Origin: Solirhodobacter olei | GTDB lineage: Bacteria; Pseudomonadota; Alphaproteobacteria; Rhodobacterales; Rhodobacteraceae | Assembly: GCF_004010155.1 (NCBI RefSeq) | Contig: NZ_RRYH01000007.1 | Coordinates: 248,001 to 312,000, forward strand | DNA: 64,000 nt | Direction: 5' to 3' | In this document: in pieces, positions 8,276 through 17,245 of the stretch | Numbering within the stretch: the first letter of the stretch is position 1 | How the letters are laid out: each line of letters begins with the position of its first letter | Made by a program: the position numbers and the translations under genes | Notes under the pieces: generated by a model | What the model was told of the DNA's origin: nothing | Databases searched by the model: none | What the model saw: the letters and a program-made list of their open reading frames with translations, nothing else

Positions 8276-9102
8276 GCGAAGAGCGCCTCGGCATGGAAGG
8301 CGATGTGGTCCTCCATGAAGGTCGAGATGAAGAAATAGCTGTGATCGTAGCCCTTCTGCAGCCGGATCCGCCCCGGTTGGCGGCGGCGTGCGATGGCCTC
8401 GGCGATGGCTTCGGGCATCAGAAGGTCGATGAACTGGTCCGAGGTCCCCTGGTCGATCAGCAGCGGCCCGTCGAAGCCGCGCTTCTTCATCATCAGCGTC
8501 GCGTCATGCGCCGCCCATTTCGCCTCGTCCGGGCCGAGATAGGCCGTGAACTGCTTGCGTCCCCAGTCCGAGGCCGCCGGATGCGCGATAGGCGCGAAGG
8601 CAGAGACGGAGCGGAAGCGGCCGGGATAGGCCATGGCCAGCGTCAACGCGCCATGGCCGCCCATGGAATGGCCGGTGATCGCCTGCAGCTCCTCCTCCAC
8701 CGGGAAGGCGTTGAATAGAAGCCGCGGCAGTTCCTCGGCCACGTAATCCCACATCTGGTAATGGGGCGCCCAGGGCGCTTCGGTCGCGTTGACGTAGAAG
8801 CCCGCGCCCTGGCCGAGGTCATAGGCCTCGTCGTCGGCCACGCCGGCGCCGCGGGGGCTGGTGTCGGGGAAGACGAGGCCGATCCCGTGCTCGGACGCCC
8901 AGGCCTGCGCGCCGGCCTTCACCATGGCGTTCTCATGCGTGCAGGTGAGGCCGGAGAGATACCACAGCAGCGGCACCGGCTCCTCCTGCGCGGCTTCGGG
9001 CAGGAAAAGACCAAAGGTCATCTCGCAACCGCAGGCGTCGGAGTCGTGGGCATAGACGCCCTGCACGCCACCGAAGGCCCGGTTCTCGCTGATCGTTCTC
9101 AT
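8272..9102 (-). CDS. fghA: S-formylglutathione hydrolase
   Basis: 276 residues, normal for the family. Hydrolyses S-formylglutathione to formate and glutathione in the cytoplasm, the second step of glutathione-dependent formaldehyde oxidation. Visible motifs: the [10 protein letters not shown] segment near the oxyanion hole, nucleophile elbow [10 protein letters not shown], and a C-terminal His in YDHSYFF. The first-step enzyme (adhC) is in the same window at 14231-15361 but in a separate unit. Here fghA lies 13 bases downstream of an AEC transporter gene and overlaps the next gene by four bases. Confidence 0.93.
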   Translation of the reverse strand: MRTISENRAFGGVQGVYAHDSDACGCEMTFGLFLPEAAQEEPVPLLWYLSGLTCTHENAMVKAGAQAWASEHGIGLVFPDTSPRGAGVADDEAYDLGQGAGFYVNATEAPWAPHYQMWDYVAEELPRLLFNAFPVEEELQAITGHSMGGHGALTLAMAYPGRFRSVSAFAPIAHPAASDWGRKQFTAYLGPDEAKWAAHDATLMMKKRGFDGPLLIDQGTSDQFIDLLMPEAIAEAIARRRQPGRIRLQKGYDHSYFFISTFMEDHIAFHAEALFA

Positions 9103-9115
9103 CTGTCGTCCTCCG

Positions 9116-10045
9116 TCAGGCTGCGGTGATCCAGGCGAGCACGGCCGAGACCGTCAGCACAGAGATCGCCGTGGAGACCAGGATCGAGGCCGAGACGCGC
9201 TGCGGCGCGACCCGGAAATGCTGTGCCAGGATATAGGTATTGCCGGCCACCGGCAGCGAGGCCGCGGCCACCATCACATGCGCGGCGAAGCGGTCCACCG
9301 GGAAGACAAGGAGCGCCGCGATGGCCACCGCCGTGGGGTGCAGCACCAGCTTGCAGAAGCTCAGCCAGCCCGCCACCTCCAGCCGCTCGGCCGACCGCGC
9401 GGCGAGCGAAGCGCCGATGGCGAAAAGCGCCCCCGGGGTCGCCGCGCCGCCAAGGATCCCCATGAAATCGTTGATCGGCCGCGGCACCGGCCATCCTGTC
9501 ACCGACCAGAGCACGCCGAGGCCCATAGAGACGATCATCGGGTTCTTCAGAAGACCCATCCCGAGCGTGCCGAGGATGCGCCAGTGAACCCGGCCCTCGC
9601 GCGCGGCGGTGATCAGGATGGTGATGACCGAGGAGAAGACGAAGAGATCGATGGTCAGCACCATCAGCTCCGGCCCCGCCGCCTTGGGCCCCAGAAGCGC
9701 GATCAGAAGCGGCACGCCGAGAAAGCCGGTATTGCCGATCACCGCGCATTGCGCCTCGACCGCCGCCTCGGCCCGGCTGACCTTGCGTAGCATCGCCACC
9801 GCATAGGCCAGCAGGTAGACCGTCGTGGTCCCGGAGAGATAGGCCAGCACGAAGGGCGTGGAATAGATCTCGCTCAGCGAGAGGTTGGAGGCGAACTTGA
9901 ACAGCATCGCCGAGAGCGCGAAGTAGAAGACGAACTTGGTGATCGCCGCCACGCCCTCTTCCGACAGGAAACTGGAGCGGCCGGAGAGATAGCCGACGCC
10001 GATCAGGGCAAAGAACGGCAGGACCCGGATCAGCACCTCGATCAT
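9116..10045 (-). CDS. AEC-family (auxin efflux carrier-like) transporter
   Basis: 309 residues with about ten hydrophobic segments. The start MIEVLIRVLPFFALIGVGYLSGR and the later ALSAMLFKFAS and VIGNTGFLGVPLLIAL are typical of the AEC family, which includes malonate/malate carriers. Substrate unknown; a small organic anion is a reasonable guess. First gene of a leftward six-gene operon that runs through fghA to the alpha/beta hydrolase at 5363. The upstream gap contains a long inverted repeat. Confidence 0.87.
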   Translation of the reverse strand: MIEVLIRVLPFFALIGVGYLSGRSSFLSEEGVAAITKFVFYFALSAMLFKFASNLSLSEIYSTPFVLAYLSGTTTVYLLAYAVAMLRKVSRAEAAVEAQCAVIGNTGFLGVPLLIALLGPKAAGPELMVLTIDLFVFSSVITILITAAREGRVHWRILGTLGMGLLKNPMIVSMGLGVLWSVTGWPVPRPINDFMGILGGAATPGALFAIGASLAARSAERLEVAGWLSFCKLVLHPTAVAIAALLVFPVDRFAAHVMVAAASLPVAGNTYILAQHFRVAPQRVSASILVSTAISVLTVSAVLAWITAA

Positions 10046-10059
10046 AAATCCCCCTCGCG

Positions 10060-10152
10060 TTCATCCTGGCGAAAATATCCCCGCCGGAGGCGAGAAAAAT
10101 CCCGGTGATAAAGTCTTCGTGTCACCGGCGGGGATATTTGGACCAGGGTGAA
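10060..10152. repeat. Inverted pair of a 28-bp intergenic repeat
   Basis: The arms at 10060-10087 and 10125-10152 are reverse complements at 24 of 28 positions and share an identical ATATCCCCGCCGG end. A related sequence occurs at 22032-22060, so this is an interspersed element. The 37-base centre has no gene. As RNA the pair would form a long stem between the nitroreductase and AEC genes, plausibly separating the two leftward units. Confidence 0.6.
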
Positions 10153-10170
10153 AGGGCAAGGGGCCGCGCG

Positions 10171-10872
10171 TCAGGCGCCGGGTTTCAGCACCGTCATGAT
10201 CTCGCCCAGCGGCTTCTTGATCTTGGCCGCGGCGGGGACGGTCGCGCCCCCGGCCGGGTAGCCGACCGGCAGGATCATCACCGGCTTTTCCGAGGCCGGG
10301 CGGCCGCAGAGTTCGGGCAGGAACTTCATCGGGTTCGGCGTGTGGGTCAGGCAGACCAGCCCGGCGTGGTGGATCGCCGCAATCAGGAAGCCTGTGGCGA
10401 TGCCGACGCTTTCGGGCACGTAATAGTTCTTGTAGCGCTGCCCCTCTGCGGTGGTGCCCCAGCGCTGCGCGAAGACCACGATCAGCCAGGGCGCGATGTC
10501 CAGATGCGGCTTGGAGACGCCGGTGCCGATCGGTTCCAGCGCGCGCAGCCATTCGTCGCCGCCGCCGCCGGCGTAGAAGGCACGCTCCTCCTCCTCCGCC
10601 GCGGCGCGGATGCGGGACTTCATCGCAGGGTCGGAGATCGCCACGAAATGCCAGGGCTGGTGATTGGCGCCGGAAGGCGCGCCGCCCGCGGTGGCGATAC
10701 AGGCGGCGATGACCTCCTCGGACACGGGGGTGGGTGCGAAATCGCGCACCGTGTGGCGCTTGGCCATCGCGTCGCGGAAGCGTGTCGCATGGGCGAGTGA
10801 GGCCGCCGGGCCAAGGCTCACGTCATCGGGCAGGGGCAGCGGGCTATAGCCCAGGTCGTCCTTCGAATACAT
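10171..10872 (-). CDS. Nitroreductase-fold flavoprotein, iodotyrosine deiodinase-like
   Basis: 233 residues of the FMN-dependent nitroreductase superfamily. The FMN-phosphate region RHTVRDF (39-45) and the segment AGGAPSGANHQPWHF are clear. The protein resembles iodotyrosine deiodinase more than classical nitroreductases: LDIAP, ESVGIATG, AAIHHAGL, HTPNPMKFL and LPVGYPAGGATVP follow the deiodinase order. The Glu-Tyr-Lys triad that binds the amino-acid zwitterion in that enzyme aligns as E96, Y100 and K121 with the spacing I remember for the human protein (+4 and +21). Likely a reductive dehalogenase of halotyrosines or a related reductase. Starts at 10872, eight bases after mbfA, so probably co-transcribed with it. 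Confidence 0.82.
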   Translation of the reverse strand: MYSKDDLGYSPLPLPDDVSLGPAASLAHATRFRDAMAKRHTVRDFAPTPVSEEVIAACIATAGGAPSGANHQPWHFVAISDPAMKSRIRAAAEEEERAFYAGGGGDEWLRALEPIGTGVSKPHLDIAPWLIVVFAQRWGTTAEGQRYKNYYVPESVGIATGFLIAAIHHAGLVCLTHTPNPMKFLPELCGRPASEKPVMILPVGYPAGGATVPAAAKIKKPLGEIMTVLKPGA

Positions 10873-10880
10873 CTTGCGCC

Positions 10881-11858
10881 TCAACCGCCCCCGATCAGGA
10901 TGCCGGTCGCGAAGACCAGCGCGCCGCCAAGCACCACCTGCATCGAGGCCCGCAGGAACGGCGTTTCCATGTAGCGGTTCTGGATGAAGGCGATCGCCCA
11001 AAGCTCTACCGCGACCACCGCGAAGGCGACCATCGTCGCGGTCCAGAAATCCGGGAGCAGATAGGGCAGGGCATGGCCCAGGCCCCCAAGCGCCGTCATC
11101 ACGCCCGACGCGATGCCGCGCTTCAGCGGGCTGCCGCGGCCGGACAGTTCGCCATCGTCGCCGACCGATTCGGCGAAGCCCATCGAGATGCCCGCGCCGA
11201 TGGCCGAGGCGAGGCCGACGAGCAGCGTCTGGTGCGGATCGCGGGTGGCGAAGGCCGCCGCGAAGACCGGCGCAAGGGTGGAGACGGAGCCGTCCATCAG
11301 CCCCGACACGCCCGGCTGCACCCAGGTCAGAACGAACTGGCGCTTGGCCGCACGATCCTCCTCGTCACGTTCGTCGGCGCCGAGGTGCTTCTCGGCCAGT
11401 TCCTCGGCCCGGTGCTCGTGGCCGACCTCGGCGGCGGCGAGATCGCCGAGAAGCTTGCGGGTGTCAGCGTCCTTGGCACCTTCCGCCGCGCGCTTGTAGA
11501 AGGCGCCGGCCTGCCGCTCCATCGCGGCCGCCTCGTCGCGGATCGTTTCAAGCGAGAGGTTCTGCACGAGCCAGATGGGACGCCTTGCGTAAAAGCCCGC
11601 AACATGCTCGCGCCGAATGAGCGGGATCACGTCGCCGAAGCGCTTCTTGTGCAGCTCGATCAGGCGGCGGCGGTGGTCGTCCTCCTCCTCGGCCATGCCG
11701 TCGAAGATCTTGGCGGAGCCGGGGAAATCCGATCGCAGCCGTTGCGCATAGGTGCGGTAGATCTGTGCGTCATCCTCTTCCGAGGAGATCGCGAGCGCCA
11801 GAATCTCCTGTTCACTCAAGTCTGAGAAGCGACGGCGGTTCGACACACCGGGTATCAT
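10881..11858 (-). CDS. mbfA: Membrane-bound ferritin MbfA (ferritin-like + VIT1 domain)
   Basis: 325 residues. The N-terminal half is a ferritin-like/rubrerythrin domain with Glu/His pairs (SSEEDDAQIYRTYA, MAEEEDDHRRRL, AAAMERQAGAF, AAAEVGHEHRAEEL). The C-terminal half is a VIT1/CCC1 domain with membrane segments and the entry GLMDGSVSTLAPVFAAAFA. MbfA exports iron and protects against iron and peroxide stress in rhizobia and Agrobacterium, where it is repressed by Irr. The ATG at 11858 is chosen over the adjacent GTG because AAGGAG then sits six bases upstream. A perfect Irr-type palindrome lies just upstream. Confidence 0.92.
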   Translation of the reverse strand: MIPGVSNRRRFSDLSEQEILALAISSEEDDAQIYRTYAQRLRSDFPGSAKIFDGMAEEEDDHRRRLIELHKKRFGDVIPLIRREHVAGFYARRPIWLVQNLSLETIRDEAAAMERQAGAFYKRAAEGAKDADTRKLLGDLAAAEVGHEHRAEELAEKHLGADERDEEDRAAKRQFVLTWVQPGVSGLMDGSVSTLAPVFAAAFATRDPHQTLLVGLASAIGAGISMGFAESVGDDGELSGRGSPLKRGIASGVMTALGGLGHALPYLLPDFWTATMVAFAVVAVELWAIAFIQNRYMETPFLRASMQVVLGGALVFATGILIGGG

Positions 11859-11870
11859 CACGGACTCCTT

Positions 11871-11887
11871 ATTAGAATGTTTCTAAG
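11871..11887 (-). promoter_or_regulatory. Irr box (iron control element) for mbfA
   Basis: ATTAGAA-TGT-TTCTAAG contains a perfect TTAGAA/TTCTAA dyad with the three-base spacer of the Irr control element (consensus approximately TTTAGAA-N3-TTCTAAA). It sits directly before the mbfA ribosome-binding site, where a bound repressor would block transcription. Irr repression of mbfA under low iron is established in other alphaproteobacteria. Confidence 0.75.
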
Positions 11888-11937
11888 TTAACAGGAGGAC
11901 ATGGAGATGCAACCCTGTGGCAGGCTGGCACAGGCGC

Positions 11938-11966
11938 TTGTTTCACTGAACCGTTCTGTTTATATC
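11938..11966 (+). promoter_or_regulatory. Sigma-70 type promoter of the TetR regulator gene
   Basis: TTGTTT (11938-11943) and TATATC (11961-11966) are separated by 17 bases, a good housekeeping promoter for so GC-rich a genome. Transcription would begin near 11973, leaving a short leader with AAAGGGGA before the ATG at 11992. Confidence 0.5.
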
Positions 11967-11991
11967 TCGTTTACGGAAAGGGGAAGATGCC

Positions 11992-12609
11992 ATGACCATC
12001 GCCGTTGCAGGCGTCAAGAAGGGCCGAAAATACGATCAGGTGCTTGCCGGCGCCCGGACGGTTTTTCTCCGCGACGGGTTCGAGGGCGCAAGCGTCGATG
12101 ACATCGCGCAGGAGGCCGGCGTCTCCAAGGCGACCCTCTACAGCTACTTCCCCGATAAGCGGCTTCTGTTCCTCGAGGTGGCGCGTACCGAATGCGCCCG
12201 CCAGGCGCAGACGGCGCTTGAACTGACCAACCCCGAGGCCCCCCCGCGCGAGGTGCTGACGGCGGCCGCCCGGCGGCTTGTGTCGCTGGTCACCTCGGAT
12301 TTCTCTCAGAAGATCTTCCGTGTCTGCGTCGCCGAAAGCGACAGGTTCCCGGAGCTTGGCCGCGCCTTCTACGAATCCGGCCCGCAACTGGTCCATCGCC
12401 GCATCGCCGATTACCTGAGCGCCGCGCGCGACCGGGGCGAGCTGAAGATCGACGACGTGGCTCTGGCCGCCGACCAGTTCGCCGAGCTCTGCAAGGCGGG
12501 CATCCACTCCAAGCTGATCTTCGGCGCCGCCGCCTGCTGCCGCCAGGACCTGGAACGCACGATCGAAGGCGCGGTGGACATGTTCCTGGCGCGCTACGGG
12601 GTGCGGTAG
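11992..12609 (+). CDS. TetR/AcrR-family transcriptional regulator
   Basis: 205 residues. The N-terminal helix-turn-helix is clear: ARTVFLRDGFEGASVDDIAQ followed by EAGVSKATLYSYFPDKRLLF (residues about 20-60). The C-terminal ligand-binding domain resembles the AefR-like group. Divergent from mbfA; it could regulate a neighbour, itself or distant efflux genes. No obvious palindrome other than the Irr box lies in the shared gap, so there is no visible operator for it. ATG preceded by AAAGGGGAAG. Confidence 0.88.
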   Translation: MTIAVAGVKKGRKYDQVLAGARTVFLRDGFEGASVDDIAQEAGVSKATLYSYFPDKRLLFLEVARTECARQAQTALELTNPEAPPREVLTAAARRLVSLVTSDFSQKIFRVCVAESDRFPELGRAFYESGPQLVHRRIADYLSAARDRGELKIDDVALAADQFAELCKAGIHSKLIFGAAACCRQDLERTIEGAVDMFLARYGVR

Positions 12610-12644
12610 GGCAGGGCCTCGGGCGGCTCAGGCGCCGAACTTGC

Positions 12645-13376
12645 TCAGGCCTTGTCGCGCACCAGAAGGTGGTTGCCTTCCTGGCGTACGTCGAACCGCC
12701 CCGTCTTGCGGATCAGGTCGGAAAGCTTCGCGCTGCCGTAGGTGCGGGCGTCGAATTCCGGGTTGGCCTGGGTGATGAACTGGCCGATCTGGCCCAGCGA
12801 ATACCATTCGTCATCGCCGATCGCCCGCATCGCCCCGACGATCAGCGGGATCGCCTTTGAGGGTGGCTCCTTCTTCGCCGATACCTCGTCCCGGCCCGCG
12901 CTGGCCGCGGCTGCCCCGTCGCTCGCCGGGGCCGGCGCGGTCAGGTTCTCCACGAAGATGAAGCGCTTGCAGGCGCGGCGGAAGGCCTCGGGCGTCTTGT
13001 GCTGGCCGATGCCGTAGACGTCGAGCCCCTGCTCGCGGATGCGCGAGGCGAGGCGGGTGAAGTCGCTGTCGGAGGAGACAAGGACGAAGCCGTCGAACCG
13101 GCCCGAATGCAACAGGTCCATCGCGTCGATCACCAGCGCGATATCCGAGGCGTTCTTGCCCACAGTGTTCATCGGCGAATGGTGCGGCACGAGGCCCAGG
13201 GTCGCCAGCCGGTCGGACCAGCCCTTCAGCCCGGGGCGGGAGAAGTCGCCGTAGATCCGCCGGACCGAGGCCTCGCCGAGCCCCGCGATCTCCTCGAAGA
13301 TCGCCTCCGCCCAGGCGGGGGACGTGTTGTCGGCGTCGATCAGGACGGCGAGGAGGGGGATGCCGGCGCGGGCCAT
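12645..13376 (-). CDS. NYN-domain protein with C-terminal OST-HTH/LOTUS domain
   Basis: 243 residues. N-terminal NYN domain (PIN-like RNase fold): LIDADNTSPAW near residue 10, SDIALVIDAMDLLHS and VSSDSDFTRLA supply the conserved aspartates for metal binding. The C-terminal third, from about residue 165 (LIVGAMRAIGDDEWYSLGQI), matches the OST-HTH/LOTUS winged helix seen in LabA-like proteins, often RNA-binding. Probably an RNA-processing or RNA-decay nuclease; target unknown. The start at 13376 gives the canonical MARAGIPLLAVLIDADN; the longer frame has an unrelated cysteine/arginine-rich lead. Converges on the TetR gene. Confidence 0.85.
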   Translation of the reverse strand: MARAGIPLLAVLIDADNTSPAWAEAIFEEIAGLGEASVRRIYGDFSRPGLKGWSDRLATLGLVPHHSPMNTVGKNASDIALVIDAMDLLHSGRFDGFVLVSSDSDFTRLASRIREQGLDVYGIGQHKTPEAFRRACKRFIFVENLTAPAPASDGAAAASAGRDEVSAKKEPPSKAIPLIVGAMRAIGDDEWYSLGQIGQFITQANPEFDARTYGSAKLSDLIRKTGRFDVRQEGNHLLVRDKA

Positions 13377-13440
13377 CAGGGGTACCTTTCTTTTGGGCTG
13401 CCCTTCTAGCATCCCTGCGGCCCCGGCGACAGCCCGGCCC

Positions 13441-14226
13441 TCAACCGCCCTCGGTCTCGATCCGCACCGGGGCGCCGCAATGCTTGCAATGGATCGCGTC
13501 GGGCTCGTGCAGCAGAAGACCGCATTGCTTGCAGGGCGCGCGCACCTTGTTGGGCCGGAACAGAACCTGCGCCAGCCGCAGGAACAGCGTGACACCGAAG
13601 ATCATCACTACGACCGAGATCATCCGCCCCAGCGTGCCCTGCAGCGTGATGTCGCCGAAGCCCGTGGTCGTCAGCGCCGTCACGGTGAAATAGAGCGCGT
13701 CGGCATAGTTGCGGATCTGCGGATTGCTGCCGTGCTGGGTGGTGTAGACGATCCCGGTCATCACGAAGATGAAGACCAGAAGGTTGATTGCCGCCAGCAC
13801 CACCGCCTCGTTGCGGCGGAAGAAGGGGAAATCGACCCTGAGCCGGGCAAGAAGCTGGTAGGTCCGCAGAAGCCGCAGCGTCCGCAGGATGCGCAGGAAA
13901 CCGAGGCCCTCCTCCGCCAGCGGCAGCAGGAAGGACAGGACCGCGGCGAGATCGGCCCAGGCAGCCGGCCGGGCGAAGAAACGCAGCCGGCTGCCTGAGA
14001 TTGCCAGCCGCGCCCCGAAATCGGCAAGTATGACGGCGCCGAACAGCGCGTCGCCCAGCGTCGTCGCCAGCCCGTGCGGCAGGAAGGAGGTGACGATCAC
14101 GAAGACGATCGTCACCAGGTCGAAGATCAGCAGTGCGTAGCGGAAGGTATGGGCGCGCCTGCTCCGGCCCTCGTAGAGGGCACGGAGCCTGTCGCGCCGG
14201 GTCTCGGCCGCGCGCCCTCGGGCCAT
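13441..14226 (-). CDS. Voltage-gated type potassium channel with zinc ribbon tail
   Basis: 261 residues. Six membrane segments are visible; the fourth carries regularly spaced arginines (ILRTLRLLRTYQLLARLR), like a voltage sensor. The pore loop has the selectivity filter TTTGFGD. After the last segment the protein ends in two Cys-X2-Cys pairs (CKQCG and CKHCG), a small zinc ribbon, which is unusual for a channel tail. An upstream in-frame ATG would overlap adhC; the start at 14226 leaves four bases after the adhC stop. Cation (most likely K+) conductance is inferred from the filter. Confidence 0.85.
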   Translation of the reverse strand: MARGRAAETRRDRLRALYEGRSRRAHTFRYALLIFDLVTIVFVIVTSFLPHGLATTLGDALFGAVILADFGARLAISGSRLRFFARPAAWADLAAVLSFLLPLAEEGLGFLRILRTLRLLRTYQLLARLRVDFPFFRRNEAVVLAAINLLVFIFVMTGIVYTTQHGSNPQIRNYADALYFTVTALTTTGFGDITLQGTLGRMISVVVMIFGVTLFLRLAQVLFRPNKVRAPCKQCGLLLHEPDAIHCKHCGAPVRIETEGG

Positions 14227-14230
14227 CTGC

Positions 14231-15361
<1,131 letters not shown>

Positions 15362-15510
15362 GGTGTCCTCCCTGTGCGTGTCGGGGCGCATGCTGGGCGA
15401 AAGGCGGGCGCGATGCAACCGCCCGCGCGGCAGGCGGTGCCCCGTTTCCGACGGCCGGCCCGCCCCTCGCCGGGGCGGACTCGACTCCCCCCACGGGCGA
15501 GCCTAAATTG

Positions 15511-15525
15511 GAACGTATGGAGAAC
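15511..15525 (+). promoter_or_regulatory. LexA (SOS) box upstream of imuB
   Basis: GAAC-GTATGGA-GAAC is the reverse complement of GTTC-N7-GTTC, the direct-repeat LexA operator of alphaproteobacteria, with both half-sites perfect. It ends eight bases before the ATG of imuB, so LexA bound here would sit on the promoter or leader. imuB genes are classic LexA targets. Confidence 0.78.
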
Positions 15526-15533
15526 ATCTGGTC

Positions 15534-17174
15534 ATGCACGACACCCGCCGCATTCTGTCGCTCTGGTTTCCGCGCCTTGCCGCGGAACGGCTGATCCGGC
15601 GCGACAGGCTGACCGGGCCGGTGGCGGTGGTGGCCGAGGTGGGCAACATGCGCCTCCTCTCCGCGCTTTCGGCCGAGGCGGAGGCGGCGGGCCTCGCCCC
15701 CGGCCAGCCGCTGAGGGACGCGCTCGGCCTCTGCCCCACGCTCGTCACCCGCCCCGCCGATCCGGAGGCGGAGGCGGTGTTTCTTTCCCACCTCCGGCGC
15801 TGGGCGGGCAAGCTCTCGCCCTGGGTGGGGGAGATGCCGCCGGACGGGCTGGTGCTCGACATCACCGGCTGCGCCCATCTCTTCGGCGGCGAGGCCGGGA
15901 TGGTCGCGCTGCTGGAGCGGGAATGCGCCCGGCTCGGGCTCATGGCGGAGATCGGGCTGGCCGATACGGTTGGCGCGGCCTGGGCCTTGGCGCGTTTCGC
16001 CGGGCGGGCGCCGGGGCGGCTGCGCTCGGGCGACGATATCGCGCAGGAGGCGCGGGCCACCCGCTCCCGTGCCGGGCGGCGGCACTGGACGCGGGGCGGC
16101 CAGCGCCCGGTCCTCGCCGCGCCCGCCGCGCCACAGGCCCGCATCGCCCCCCCGGGCCATATCCGCCAGGCGCTCGGCCCCCTGCCGGTCGCCGCGCTGC
16201 GGCTGCCGCCGGAAGTGGTGACCGCGCTGGCCCGGGTCGGCCTGAACCGGATCGAGGATATCCTCGGCATGCCCCGCGCCGCGCTGTCGCGCCGCTACGG
16301 TCTTGCCCTCATCCGGCGGCTCGACCAGGCGCTGGGGCTGGAGGCGGAGCCGGTCTCCGCCCCCCGGCCGGAGGTGCATTTCGCCACCCGCCTGACCTTT
16401 CCGGAGCCGATCGGCCTGGCCGAGGATATCCTCGCCGGGATCGACCGGCTGCTTCCGCCGCTGGCCCGCAAGCTCGCCGCCGCCGGGCGCGGGGCGCGGC
16501 GGCTCAGGCTGCAGGCCTTCCGCAGCGACCACGGGACCGAGGCGGTGGAGGTCGGCCTCGCCCGCCCCTCGGCGCTCGCCGCCGATATCCGCCCGCTGCT
16601 GGCGATGAAGATCGAGGCGATCGACCCCGGTCTCGGCATCGACTGCCTGCGCCTGGAGGCGCGGGTGGTGGAGCCGCTGCCGGCCCGGCAGATCCGCGGC
16701 CCGCTCGACGGTGGCGCGGCGGAGGATCGCGGCTTCGACCTGCTGATCGCCCGGATCGGCGCGCGGATCGGGATGGAGGCGCTGACCCGCGCCCATCCCG
16801 GTGACAGCCATATCCCGGAGAAGGCGGCCCAGACCCTCGCCGCCGCCTGGTCGGAACCGGCCGGCGCCTGGCCCGCGGCCCCGGCGCCGCGGCCCCTGCT
16901 GATGTTCCCACCGGAGCCGGTGAGCTGCCCCGAGGGCGCCGAGGGCCCGGCACCGCCCGCCCGCTTCCGCTGGCGCCGGCGGGACTTCGCGCTGGCCTCC
17001 GCCACAGGGCCGGAGCGGATCGCGCCGGAATGGTGGCTGGACGAGCCCGCCTGGCGGTCCGGCCCGCGCGACTACTGGCGGGTGGAAACCGGTTCCGGAG
17101 AGCGGCTCTGGCTCTATTATGCCCATGGCGGGGCGGTCTCGGGGGGGTGGTTCTGCCACGGCGAATTCGCCTGA
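15534..17174 (+). CDS. imuB: ImuB, Y-family polymerase-like mutagenesis protein
   Basis: 546 residues. Y-family fold but with a catalytically dead start: the opening RRILSLWFPRLAAERL lacks the acidic residue found in active Y-family enzymes, a hallmark of ImuB. The palm and finger regions follow (LVLDITGCAHLFGGEAGM), then helix-hairpin-helix segments (ALARVGLNRIEDILGMPRAAL) and a long C-terminal region ending RLWLYYAHGG. ImuB works as an adaptor between the beta clamp, ImuA and DnaE2 in SOS mutagenesis. A LexA box lies directly upstream. Neither imuA nor dnaE2 adjoins it: adhC is upstream and a DUF2794 gene downstream. Confidence 0.9.
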   Translation: MHDTRRILSLWFPRLAAERLIRRDRLTGPVAVVAEVGNMRLLSALSAEAEAAGLAPGQPLRDALGLCPTLVTRPADPEAEAVFLSHLRRWAGKLSPWVGEMPPDGLVLDITGCAHLFGGEAGMVALLERECARLGLMAEIGLADTVGAAWALARFAGRAPGRLRSGDDIAQEARATRSRAGRRHWTRGGQRPVLAAPAAPQARIAPPGHIRQALGPLPVAALRLPPEVVTALARVGLNRIEDILGMPRAALSRRYGLALIRRLDQALGLEAEPVSAPRPEVHFATRLTFPEPIGLAEDILAGIDRLLPPLARKLAAAGRGARRLRLQAFRSDHGTEAVEVGLARPSALAADIRPLLAMKIEAIDPGLGIDCLRLEARVVEPLPARQIRGPLDGGAAEDRGFDLLIARIGARIGMEALTRAHPGDSHIPEKAAQTLAAAWSEPAGAWPAAPAPRPLLMFPPEPVSCPEGAEGPAPPARFRWRRRDFALASATGPERIAPEWWLDEPAWRSGPRDYWRVETGSGERLWLYYAHGGAVSGGWFCHGEFA

Positions 17175-17186
17175 GGCGGAGAGTAG

Positions 17187-17245
17187 GCCCCCACCGTCTC
17201 CGGCAGGGGCCCCTCTTCCAACCCGGGTCCGCTATGGGTGGGGGC
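17187..17245 (+). repeat. Stem-loop with perfect 9-bp arms after imuB
   Basis: GCCCCCACC (17187-17195) and GGTGGGGGC (17237-17245) are perfect reverse complements flanking about 40 bases with shorter internal pairings. It follows imuB by 12 bases and has no T-run, so it may be a 3'-end stabiliser or a rho-type end rather than an intrinsic terminator. The remainder of the gap up to 17402 holds nothing else I can name. Confidence 0.35.

Noticed and set aside
11901-12101. A 66-codon frame with AGGAGG near its ATG, before the TetR gene
   Set aside because: Spacing from AGGAGG to ATG is only two bases, it overlaps tetR in another frame, and it would begin upstream of the only good promoter.
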